64,000 nt of DNA from Paludibacteraceae bacterium (GTDB lineage: Bacteria; Bacteroidota; Bacteroidia; Bacteroidales; Paludibacteraceae), in the NCBI GenBank assembly GCA_016283095.1, contig JAEEMG010000082.1, forward strand, positions 1 to 64,000, in the 5' to 3' direction. Within the stretch, counting starts at the first letter, position 1, and the number at the start of each line of letters is the position of its first letter. The notes under the pieces were generated by a model that was given only the letters and a program-made list of their open reading frames with translations, had not been told where the DNA came from and did no database searches. Shown here piece by piece: positions 23,168 to 32,202 of this stretch. A program made the translations under genes and the position numbers.

Positions 23168-25498
23168 TTATTTCAAAGTCAATTTTTTGCAGACCACGTT
23201 GCTGTCAGTAACGATTCTGATTGTGTAGACACCGGATGCGATTCCTGATGTGGAAATCTCTGTTTTGTCTGACACACACACTGTTTTTCCTTCTGCGTTG
23301 ATTATTTCTGCCTTGTATCCACGGGCAGGTTTGAAACCTGCCCCTACGGTTTGGCAATCGTGTGGCACTATGCCCTCAATTCCTAAAATCTTGATTGCAG
23401 ACGGTGTTGCGACGACGGTGATCTTGTCTGCTTCTGTCTCCTCGACATCAGACGGATCCCATTTCGTGAATGTCAAGCGATCGATGTTGACCCAAGATTT
23501 CTTGATTGTCAATTTGATTGTTGATTCACCAGCAGGAAGGGAAATCCTGTTTTTCTGGACGTATTCGTCATACACATCCCATGCTCCTGTGCTGCCAACC
23601 TCTATGTCAATCGCGTCGCCAGCCTCATTTGAAAGAGATGCGTGGACGGTGCCGGCCTCAACTTCTCCCTCCTCACTTGCTCTCACCGACACTGTGTATT
23701 CACCTTCCTCTGCCACATTCACTGTGTAGTTCATCCACTCGTCTGCCTCGCAATATCCTATCGCAAAACCGTTAGCCTCATCTGACGCGTAAACGTCTAC
23801 ACCGTCTTTTCTATACTCACCACCACGATTGCTTCTGTCTTTATCGTAGTATGAGACGTTGTTTCCACCAGTGTTATAGTTTTCTGCCTCCAATACGCCA
23901 GGAATATTGGCTGCCATTTCATTGTATGGACCTACTACCTCAGGCTCTTTGATCAGTCCAAGATAAATCTCGTCGTATACATCTTCTCCAACTTTGAACC
24001 AATCAAAATCTGCATATCCTCCTGCTTGCGACGTTGCGTAATTGAACAATCCGAATTTATATCCTGCAAACATACCAAGAGTGTATGGAAGAGGAATGTC
24101 TTTTCCGATGGCATTCCATTTCTGATTGTCTGTGCTATAATAGAAATAAGCTCTGTCTTTAGTGAAGTCAAAATCGATTCGTAGATATACTGTCTCTCCG
24201 TCAAACGGTACTGATGCATTTCTGACCACAGTCTTGTTCTGGACGATGTTTAGTTTGCCCCACTGCTTCTCCACACCGACAAAACCGAATGAATCCTGTA
24301 GTGCAACAAGTCCGGCTACATCACCGTCTTTCATACCTCTTACATCAAGAGCCACACGACCTGAACATTTAGGTCCGAAAGTCTTTTGTGTCAATGTGTT
24401 TTTAGCCCAGTAAAGACTTTTGTCTGTACGTCCGGTTGTGATACGCAAATATCCTGGGCGTGCTGACAATGACCAATGGGCATCGTCAGGATTATGGTTC
24501 CACTGCCATTCGAGAGGCAGGGTAGTCGACTCGAAATCATCCGATGTCGCCATACTGTATGCTGGCTCCACTGGGTTTGGCAAGTCGACGCTACGAACCG
24601 CCTGATTACCCATTGTTGGCCACCCGTTCTGCCAAGTGACAGGGATAAGCCAAGGAATACGTCCCACACCACCTGAGTCGCGGAAAAGCATAGCATACCA
24701 TTTGCCGTCGGGAGTGTCGAAGATTCCACCCTGAGCCACACCGTTTTCCTGCAATGCGATCTTGCCTTCATAGTTGCCCTTCAAACTGCTTGAGCGGAAC
24801 ACCAGTTCAGTACGGCATTTGCCGTTTGGCCAAGAGATAGCGAAAAGATAGTATCTGCCGTCGACTTTCTCCATGTGCGCACCCTCACACTTCACGATAT
24901 AGCCGTTAGTGCCGGTAGTCTGGTCGATAGGAATGTTAAGTTTTGAAGCTCCACCCTTCACACTTTTAAGGTCACTGTTGAGTTCTATGATGTTAAACTC
25001 ACCGCTGCCGAAAATGATGTAGGCACGGTCATCGTCGTCGAAGAAAAGAGAAGGGTCGTGATAGAATGGCAGACGAACCTCATCCCAAGTGCCATTTTCG
25101 ATATCGTCAGTAGAGAAAAGATGGGTCTTTCCTGTTGTGTACGACGGAGTGAGAATATAATATTTGTTTTTATGCTTGCGAAGAGAAGATGCCCACGAAC
25201 CCTTTCCATAGGCATGTTTGCCGCCATTAAGACTCTGGTTGTCTCCGTTGTCGAGCGTCTGGTAGGCATAGTTGACGGTACGCCAATTCGATAAATCTTC
25301 CGACATCATGATAGGGACACCAGGCGCACAGTGCATAGTTGTGCTCACCATATAATATTTGTTTCCATCACGGATGACGGAAGGGTCTGGCACATCTGAG
25401 TAGATGAGCGGATTAGATACGGAGACACCCAAGGATTGGAGAGTGGCACCGAAAAAAGTTGCAACTGAAGCAACGATAGATAGTAGTGTTTTCTTCAT
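23168..25498 (-). CDS. GH43 glycosidase with CBM6-like module and C-terminal sorting-like domain
   Basis: NPLIYSDVPDPSVIRDGNKYYMVSTT; EAENYNTGGNNVSYYDKD...CBM6; ending SGIASGVYTIRIVTDSNVVCKKLTLK. Confidence 0.88.
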   Translation of the reverse strand: MKKTLLSIVASVATFFGATLQSLGVSVSNPLIYSDVPDPSVIRDGNKYYMVSTTMHCAPGVPIMMSEDLSNWRTVNYAYQTLDNGDNQSLNGGKHAYGKGSWASSLRKHKNKYYILTPSYTTGKTHLFSTDDIENGTWDEVRLPFYHDPSLFFDDDDRAYIIFGSGEFNIIELNSDLKSVKGGASKLNIPIDQTTGTNGYIVKCEGAHMEKVDGRYYLFAISWPNGKCRTELVFRSSSLKGNYEGKIALQENGVAQGGIFDTPDGKWYAMLFRDSGGVGRIPWLIPVTWQNGWPTMGNQAVRSVDLPNPVEPAYSMATSDDFESTTLPLEWQWNHNPDDAHWSLSARPGYLRITTGRTDKSLYWAKNTLTQKTFGPKCSGRVALDVRGMKDGDVAGLVALQDSFGFVGVEKQWGKLNIVQNKTVVRNASVPFDGETVYLRIDFDFTKDRAYFYYSTDNQKWNAIGKDIPLPYTLGMFAGYKFGLFNYATSQAGGYADFDWFKVGEDVYDEIYLGLIKEPEVVGPYNEMAANIPGVLEAENYNTGGNNVSYYDKDRSNRGGEYRKDGVDVYASDEANGFAIGYCEADEWMNYTVNVAEEGEYTVSVRASEEGEVEAGTVHASLSNEAGDAIDIEVGSTGAWDVYDEYVQKNRISLPAGESTIKLTIKKSWVNIDRLTFTKWDPSDVEETEADKITVVATPSAIKILGIEGIVPHDCQTVGAGFKPARGYKAEIINAEGKTVCVSDKTEISTSGIASGVYTIRIVTDSNVVCKKLTLK
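23323..23349. repeat. Second palindromic repeat family (GGGCAGGTTTGAAACCTGCCCCTACGG) inside the GH43 CDS
   Basis: Palindrome GGGCAGGTTT-G-AAACCTGCCC; also found at 51283. Confidence 0.85.
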
Positions 25499-25547
25499 GG
25501 TCTGTTATGTATGGTAATATAATTCTACAGTTTTGGAAACCCATCTT

Positions 25548-25592
25548 GTAGAGACGCACGGACGTGCGTCTCTTCTCGGACGTACGTCTGAC
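25548..25592. repeat. REP-like palindrome GTAGAGACGCACGGACGTGCGTCTC + half copy
   Basis: Direct reading. Confidence 0.85.
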
Positions 25593-25776
25593 AATGCATC
25601 ATCAAACAAATCATCATGTGTCTCCAATTTTTTCGAACACTAAAATAAAAAAATCATAATTCAAGATATTTTCAGATGAAGATAAATGCTTGATAAATAT
25701 TTATGTGCATGCTGTTTGGTACATTTGACACGGATGGAGACGAATGTCATTGGGCAGGATTGCATGCATGTTTTGC

Positions 25777-25862
25777 AAATATTAATCAGAATCTTTATTC
25801 CATGAACCAAAACATGTAGAGACGCACGGACGTGCTTGTAACCATCTGGACGTGCGTGTAAC
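25777..25862. repeat. Left flanking repeat of RAYT gene, including REP-like palindrome pair
   Basis: AAATATTAATCAGAATCTTTATTCCATGAACC..GTAGAGACGCACGGACGTGCTTGTAACCATCTGGACGTGCGTGTAAC; matches 26569-26650. Confidence 0.88.
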
Positions 25863-25995
25863 ATAGACATTCATTTTTTGTGTGAACATTGCCAACCCAT
25901 TATCTGTCCAATCTAAATCAATTTAATATTTGCATCATATTTTGTGAATTTCGGGAAAGGTTTATAATTTTGTTCAAAAATTAGTAACAGGAAAA

Positions 25996-26577
25996 ATGGA
26001 AGATTTATTCAAAAACAAATATCGTATTTCTTCAAATAGAATGCGAAAATGGGATTATGCAGGCAATGGCCATTATTTCATTACATCAGTGACGGCATCC
26101 CGACAAGAATTATTCGGAGAAATCGTAAACAACAGAATGGTATTGAATGATTTTGGCAAGATTGTTTACAATGAATTTTTCAAATCTTTTGAAATCCGAA
26201 AAGAATTGTATTTGGGTGAATTTATCCTTATGCCCAACCATTGGCATGCAATAATCATATTGGATAAATCAATATGCACCGATTTATATCAGAAAATTCA
26301 TTCATCTCAAAAACAGAATGAATATTTCCCATTAATAAGGAAACCAAAATCAATATCTACATTTGTGAGCGGATTCAAATCTTCTGCAATCACTCAAATT
26401 GACAATTTCATTGACAAAAATAACTTGGCAATACCAAAATTCAATAAGTTGAATCCATTGTGGCAGCCAAATTATTACGACCATATAATTCGTGACAGTG
26501 ACGAATACAATAAAATTGCCGATTATATTATTAACAATCCACAAAACTGGGAGAATGACATGTTTTCCAAACATTAA
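25996..26577 (+). mobile_element. REP-associated tyrosine transposase (RAYT/Y1_Tnp, HUH type)
   Basis: YFITSVTASRQELFGEI...GEFILMPNHWHAIIILD (HWH motif), YNKIADYIINNPQNWENDMF C-terminus. Confidence 0.9.
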
Positions 26578-26650
26578 TCAGAATCGTTATCCCATGAACC
26601 CAAAACCCGTAGAGACGCACGGACGTGCGTGTCGCCATCTGGACATGTGA
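26569..26650. repeat. Right flanking repeat of RAYT gene, including REP-like palindrome
   Basis: AAACATTAATCAGAATCGTTATCCCATGAACCC..GTAGAGACGCACGGACGTGCGTGTCGCCATCTGGACATGTG. Confidence 0.88.
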
Positions 26651-26737
26651 TTATGATTAATGATGTATTTTGTGAATCTGTATTCGTTTAATTTGCACGA
26701 TTGATTATATACACGATTGAAATGCCGCACGATTGTT

Positions 26738-26763
26738 GTTACACGCACGGACGTGCGTGTAAC
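26738..26763. repeat. REP-like perfect palindrome GTTACACGCACGGACGTGCGTGTAAC
   Basis: 12-bp stem with 2-nt centre, nested in outer ACGATTGT/ACAATCGT inverted repeat. Confidence 0.85.
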
Positions 26764-26883
26764 CGTTTTTGACGACAATCGTTTTTGATGATGTTAAAAC
26801 ATGATATTTCCCATATTCCCCAACATTAAAATCCAAATCTCGTATCTTTTCAAAATTAGTTTTATCTTTGTAGGATAGGAGAA

Positions 26884-27942
26884 ATGTGTATGTATATAAT
26901 TAGGGTATTATTGTGTATTTTGATGTTCACAGAGGTATCTGTGGCATTAGCGGAAACAGTGGATTTTATCACAGTTTCTGAACTCAACAAGGCTCGTAAG
27001 AAAAAGAGTTTTGTTGATGTGGATCATATGCTCAACCGTAAGGGATGGCTTGCTGTGTCTCCAGAGAAACTTGGTGACAATAATGTGTCTGAGTTGGAGT
27101 GGACTTATGGCATTGATTATAAGATCTCTTTTGAACGTTCTTGGAAGCGTCTTTGCAATGTTGTCATGACCACTACAAAGTTTAATGCGGACAGATTCAT
27201 CAATAAAAATCTGTCGAAATATCGTTTGGTATTACAGACTCGCACCAAAACTTTCTATCGCAACGGTAATGAGATGGTGATGCTGAAGACGATGGACAAC
27301 TCTCATTTTGTGACGCTTACATTTGCGACCAAAGATGATGACTATTGGCGTATGATGGTGGCTACAAAGTCTGATCCAGATGTGCGTCGTCTTGACACAT
27401 ATCAGATTGGTGACTATATTGAGAGTGAGGGAGGAATCCTTTTCTATGTGTCGGAAGACTATGAATATGGCTATATACTTGCCATGACTGATGTCGGCTT
27501 TGGAAAAAACTATTCGTGGGGAGCTGACAGAGTGGATATCAATGGCAAATTCCCATACACTACGCGTGAGTGGCATGAGGCTAATTTTGATATGCAAGGA
27601 GCAGAAAACACTGCGGCTATCTGCAATTATATAGAGGAGACGATGGATAATGCAGAGTATGCGGCTCAGGCTGCCAAATCATATACTGCGGCTGGCAAAA
27701 CAGATTGGTATCTGCCTAGTGAAGGCCAGTTGCGTACTATTAAGGATGATATCCAGCGAATCAACCGCAGACTGAAGGCGGAGGGTGGTGTGAGCATGGC
27801 CAACGCGTGGTATTGGAGCAGCACGGAGTATGATTATGTGTTCGCATGGGCAATCAATTTTAAGAACAACACCGTCGGACGCAGTTCAAAAAGCAGTGCC
27901 GACCGTGTCAGAGCCGTCCGCACAATCCGTATAGAGGATTAA
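26884..27942 (+). CDS. Secreted protein with DUF1566/Lcl-like C-terminal domain
   Basis: WYLPSEGQLRTIKDDIQRINR..ANAWYWSSTEYDYVFAWAINFKNNTVGRSSKSSADRVRAVRTI. Confidence 0.65.
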   Translation: MCMYIIRVLLCILMFTEVSVALAETVDFITVSELNKARKKKSFVDVDHMLNRKGWLAVSPEKLGDNNVSELEWTYGIDYKISFERSWKRLCNVVMTTTKFNADRFINKNLSKYRLVLQTRTKTFYRNGNEMVMLKTMDNSHFVTLTFATKDDDYWRMMVATKSDPDVRRLDTYQIGDYIESEGGILFYVSEDYEYGYILAMTDVGFGKNYSWGADRVDINGKFPYTTREWHEANFDMQGAENTAAICNYIEETMDNAEYAAQAAKSYTAAGKTDWYLPSEGQLRTIKDDIQRINRRLKAEGGVSMANAWYWSSTEYDYVFAWAINFKNNTVGRSSKSSADRVRAVRTIRIED

Positions 27943-27948
27943 TCGCAC

Positions 27949-28027
27949 GTAGAGACGCACGGTCGTGCGTCTAATCGATCCCCGTGATGCCGTGCGTCTC
28001 ATGAAGTGATGCCGTACGTCTCATGAA
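27949..28027. repeat. REP-like palindrome followed by 2 x 22-bp tandem repeat
   Basis: GTAGAGACGCACGGTCGTGCGTCTA, then GTGATGCCGTGCGTCTCATGAA / GTGATGCCGTACGTCTCATGAA. Confidence 0.85.
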
Positions 28028-28067
28028 GTTTATAGAAAAATATATACGTTTTCGTAAATAATAATAG

Positions 28068-31000
28068 ATGGAGAATAAATTCGTTCACCTTCATGTCCAT
28101 TCTCATTATTCTATTTTGGATGGAATGAGCAAGGTGCCTGACTTGATTGACAAATGTCTGAGAACAGGTATGAATGCTATGGCTTTGACAGACCATGGCA
28201 ACATGTTTGGTATCAAGGAGTTGACAGACTATGCGATCAAGGTAAACAAGAAAACTAAAGGTGCTATTGGTGAACAACAGGCTATCTTGGATAATCCGGA
28301 ATCTACAGATGAGGCTAAAGCCGCCGCTACGGAGGAGATCGCCAAACTGAAGAATAAGATTTTCAAACCGATTATCGGTTGCGAGTGTTATTGCGCGCGT
28401 AGAAAACACACTGATCACGACAATACATTCCGTATTGATGAGGCTGGCAAAAGTATTATTGCTGACTCCAGCGGTTGGCACTTGATCTTGATTGCCAAAA
28501 ATAAGCATGGTTATCAGAATCTTTGTAAAATTGTATCCAAGGCTTGGGTCGACGGTTATTACAACCGTCCTCGTATCGACAAGGATCTGCTTGTGCAGTA
28601 TCATGAGGATCTGATTGTCTGCTCCGCATGTCTGGGAGGTGAACTTCCAAAGAAGATCATGTCTGATGATCTGGAAGCAGCTGAGGCTACTGCTAAATGG
28701 TTCAAGGATCTGTTTGGCGACGACTACTACATAGAAATCCAACGTCATAAGACGGATAAACCTAATGGCAACACAAGTGTGTATGAGGCTGAGCAGAGAG
28801 TGAATCCGCAACTGGTGGCTATCGCACAGAAACTTGGCATTAAGGTGGTCTGCACCAACGACGTGCATTTCGTGGAGGAGGAACACTCTGAGGCCCATGA
28901 AAGATTGGTATGCTTGTCGACGGGAAAACTGTTGAGCGATCCGCAGCGTATGACATATACTAAGCAGGAGTGGCTGAAAACTCCCGATGAAATGGCTGAA
29001 ATATTCAGTGATATTCCTGAAGCTCTTGAAAACACTCTTGAAGTCGCAGACAAAGTTGAAGTCTACAGTATCGAGTCTGACCCTATCATGCCTAAGTTCC
29101 CAATTCCAGAGGATTTCGGAACGGAGGAGGAGTACCGTCAACGCATCACTGAGAAAGAACTGTTTGATGAATTCACTCAGGATGAGAACCATAATGTTGT
29201 GTTGAGTCAGGAAGACGCGGAGAAGAAAATCAAAAAACTCGGTGGATACGACAAACTTTACCGTATCAAACTCGAAGCCGACTATCTTAACAAACTTGCG
29301 TGGGAGGGTGCTCACATGCGTTACGGAGAAAATCTGACTGAAGAGCAGACCGAACGTATCGTGTTTGAACTTCATATCATGAAGACGATGGGATTCCCAG
29401 GCTACTTCTTGATTGTGATGGACTATATTCGCGCCGCACGTGAAGAGTTGGGTGTCAGTGTGGGACCGGGACGTGGATCCGCCGCTGGTTCGGTGGTGGC
29501 ATACTGCTTGAAGATCACCGACGTCGATCCTCTGAAATATGACCTTCTATTTGAGCGTTTCTTGAATCCGGACCGTATCTCATTGCCCGATATCGACGTC
29601 GACTTCGATGATGATGGACGAGGCAAGGTGCTCGACTGGGTTACAGAGAAATATGGAAAAGAGAAGGTGGCGCATATCATCACATACGGAACAATGGCGA
29701 CGAAGAGTTCCATTGCCGACGTTGCTCGTGTGCAGGATGTGCCGTTGAGTCTGTCCAACCAGATGAAGAAATGGGTGCCCGACGCATTCGACGATAGTCT
29801 TGCCGATCCTAAAACGGGAAAAGTGCCGAAGGTGAACTTGAAAAACTGTTTCAAGTATGTGCCTGAAATGCGTGATGCGGTGGAAGGAAATGATGAGCAG
29901 ATTAAGTCGACTCTTATCTATGCGTCGCAGCTTGAAAACACTATCCGCCAGACAGGTATCCATGCGTGTGGTGTGATCATCGGTGCCGGCGACCTTACCA
30001 ACTGGGCTCCGATCTCAACTGTGGAGGATAAGGAAACCAAAACCAAGGTGATGGTTACTCAGTACGACGGACATGTGATTGAGTCGGTCGGACTGATCAA
30101 GATGGACTTCTTGGGTTTGAAAACTCTTTCGATCATCAAGGAGGCTTTGAAGAATATAAAGAAATCACATGGAATAGATCTTGATATAGACAAGATTCCA
30201 ATCGATGATAAAGAGACTTACGAACTCTATTCGCGTGGCGACACAATCGGAACATTCCAGTTTGAGTCGGCAGGTATGCAAAAGTATTTGCGTGAACTTC
30301 AGCCTACTGTGTTTGAAGACTTGATCGCCATGAACGCATTGTATCGTCCAGGTCCGCTTCAGTATATTCCTAAGTTTATCAACCGTAAGTTAGGAAAAGA
30401 GAAGATCGAATATGATATCCCTTGTATGGAAAAGTACTTGAAGGATACTTACGGAGTCACGGTGTACCAGGAGCAGGTGATGCTTCTTTCCCGTCAGCTT
30501 GCCAACTTCACTCGTGGAGAGAGTGATGCCTTGCGTAAGGCTATGGGTAAGAAACTGATTGAGAAGATGAACGAGCTAAAGGCAAAGTTCATGAAGCAGG
30601 GAGTGGAGAACGGACACGATGCAAAAACGTTGGATAAAATCTGGGGTGACTGGGAGGAGTTCGCAAAATATGCCTTCAACAAATCCCACGCCACTTGCTA
30701 TTCTTGGGTGGCATACCAGACTGCATATCTTAAAGCTCATTATCCAGCCGACTATATGGCTGCCAACCTTACCCGTTCAATGGATAAGATTGAGGATGTG
30801 CGTAAGTTTATGGACGAGTGCAAGCGTATGGGAATCGAAGTGTTGAGCCCCGACGTGAATGAATCCGACAGTTTCTTCAGCACCAACGCCAACGGCAATA
30901 TCCGATTCGGTCTGCAGGGAATAAAAGGAATGTCTCGTGCAGTGGTGGAAGAGTTGATTGCAGAACGAGAGAAAAATGGCAAATACACAGATATATATGA

Positions 31001-32069
31001 TTTTGTGAGCCGTGTCAACTGTGGTGCTAAAGATTTGGAGTGCCTTGCTATGTCGGGAGCGTTCGACTCATTGAAAGGAATCGAGCGTGAACATTTCTTC
31101 TCTTTCAACAACAAGGAGATACAGTTCAGTGTGGTGCTTGCAGACTTTGGAAAGAAGGTGAAACTCGCCAACAATTCGTCTCGCAACTCACTGTTTGATG
31201 ACATGGAAGTGTCGCAGTCTATCGCATTGCCACCATTGCCAAAATTTGAGAAGTGGACAGCGTTGGAACGTCTGCAGAAAGAGAAAGACTTGGTGGGAAT
31301 CTATTTGTCGGCCCATCCTCTCGACGACTATTATATCCTGTTGAAGTATATCTGCAACACCCGCGTCACCGAGCTTGAAGATATTGAGAAGATACAGGGA
31401 CGCAATAAGATTGTGGCTGGAGGAATCATCACCGCCATCACGCATAAGACGTCGCAGAAAGGAACTCCAGGCGTCATCCTTAAGATAGAGGATTACTCAG
31501 GAGCGAAGGAGATAGCGTTGTGGGGTAGAGACGTGGGTATGGTCAACTATCTGCAGGTCAACAACTGTGTTGTCTTCTCTGCAACTATCGGACAAGACCG
31601 TTTCCGTCCAGATCAGGTACGTATCACATACAATGATTTCAAACTGATGAGTGAGGCGAAAGAGGTGTTGAAGATGCATTTGAGTCTTGTGTTGGAGGAA
31701 AAAGCGTTGACTGAGGATTTTATCAAGGGAGTAAGTCAATTCTTGTTGCCAGATGATAATGGATCAACGTTCAATATCGATTTGATACAAACCAATGAAG
31801 GCATACATACACGTCTTGATTTCAAGACAATGCATAGGATTCTCATCTCACGACAGTTGATGGATTTCTTGGAGGAATACAGGAAGAAAGCGGCTACGTC
31901 AGTCTCTACTTCTGTAGAGATAAGTGAGGCAGCGGATGATGACGCTCCGGCTCCGGAAGTGATTGTTGATGGCGACGGTGAGATTGTGGAAGAAGAGGAA
32001 AATGATGCCCCAATCCATTCAGGACTTGATTTCAAACTGATTGGAGATCCATTTGCCAAGGCAGGATAA
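28068..32069 (+). CDS. dnaE: DNA polymerase III subunit alpha
   Basis: FVHLHVHSHYSILDGMSK PHP domain; GPGRGSAAGSVVAYCLKITDVDPL; PDIDVDFDDDGR; 1333 aa. Confidence 0.98.
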   Translation: MENKFVHLHVHSHYSILDGMSKVPDLIDKCLRTGMNAMALTDHGNMFGIKELTDYAIKVNKKTKGAIGEQQAILDNPESTDEAKAAATEEIAKLKNKIFKPIIGCECYCARRKHTDHDNTFRIDEAGKSIIADSSGWHLILIAKNKHGYQNLCKIVSKAWVDGYYNRPRIDKDLLVQYHEDLIVCSACLGGELPKKIMSDDLEAAEATAKWFKDLFGDDYYIEIQRHKTDKPNGNTSVYEAEQRVNPQLVAIAQKLGIKVVCTNDVHFVEEEHSEAHERLVCLSTGKLLSDPQRMTYTKQEWLKTPDEMAEIFSDIPEALENTLEVADKVEVYSIESDPIMPKFPIPEDFGTEEEYRQRITEKELFDEFTQDENHNVVLSQEDAEKKIKKLGGYDKLYRIKLEADYLNKLAWEGAHMRYGENLTEEQTERIVFELHIMKTMGFPGYFLIVMDYIRAAREELGVSVGPGRGSAAGSVVAYCLKITDVDPLKYDLLFERFLNPDRISLPDIDVDFDDDGRGKVLDWVTEKYGKEKVAHIITYGTMATKSSIADVARVQDVPLSLSNQMKKWVPDAFDDSLADPKTGKVPKVNLKNCFKYVPEMRDAVEGNDEQIKSTLIYASQLENTIRQTGIHACGVIIGAGDLTNWAPISTVEDKETKTKVMVTQYDGHVIESVGLIKMDFLGLKTLSIIKEALKNIKKSHGIDLDIDKIPIDDKETYELYSRGDTIGTFQFESAGMQKYLRELQPTVFEDLIAMNALYRPGPLQYIPKFINRKLGKEKIEYDIPCMEKYLKDTYGVTVYQEQVMLLSRQLANFTRGESDALRKAMGKKLIEKMNELKAKFMKQGVENGHDAKTLDKIWGDWEEFAKYAFNKSHATCYSWVAYQTAYLKAHYPADYMAANLTRSMDKIEDVRKFMDECKRMGIEVLSPDVNESDSFFSTNANGNIRFGLQGIKGMSRAVVEELIAEREKNGKYTDIYDFVSRVNCGAKDLECLAMSGAFDSLKGIEREHFFSFNNKEIQFSVVLADFGKKVKLANNSSRNSLFDDMEVSQSIALPPLPKFEKWTALERLQKEKDLVGIYLSAHPLDDYYILLKYICNTRVTELEDIEKIQGRNKIVAGGIITAITHKTSQKGTPGVILKIEDYSGAKEIALWGRDVGMVNYLQVNNCVVFSATIGQDRFRPDQVRITYNDFKLMSEAKEVLKMHLSLVLEEKALTEDFIKGVSQFLLPDDNGSTFNIDLIQTNEGIHTRLDFKTMHRILISRQLMDFLEEYRKKAATSVSTSVEISEAADDDAPAPEVIVDGDGEIVEEEENDAPIHSGLDFKLIGDPFAKAG

Positions 32070-32097
32070 TGTATAAATTGAAGATAAAACGAAAATG

Positions 32098-32127
32098 TAG
32101 AGACGTACGGATGTGCGTCTCTTTTTT
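32098..32127. repeat. REP-like palindrome followed by T-run, downstream of dnaE
   Basis: GTAGAGACGTACGGATGTGCGTCTCTTTTTT. Confidence 0.75.
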
Positions 32128-32142
32128 GTGATAGAAAAAAAA

Positions 32143-32169
32143 TCGCTTGCAGTATTATGCTGCAAGCGA
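32143..32169 (-). terminator. Terminator of protease cassette copy 1
   Basis: TCGCTTGCAG-tattatg-CTGCAAGCGA with A-run on + strand (T-run on - strand). Confidence 0.85.
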
Positions 32170-32202
32170 CTTCTTTTAGAGAGTTTATATCAAAGCTGTT
32201 TG

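Noticed and set aside
25548-28027. CRISPR array hypothesis for repeated palindromes
   Set aside because: Spacing is irregular (hundreds of bp), repeats vary, a transposase gene lies between, and no cas genes are present.
27999-29375. 458-aa minus-strand ORF
   Set aside because: Entirely antisense to dnaE; composition (Phe/Leu/His/Arg-rich, no motifs) is what a GC-poor antisense frame of a long gene gives.
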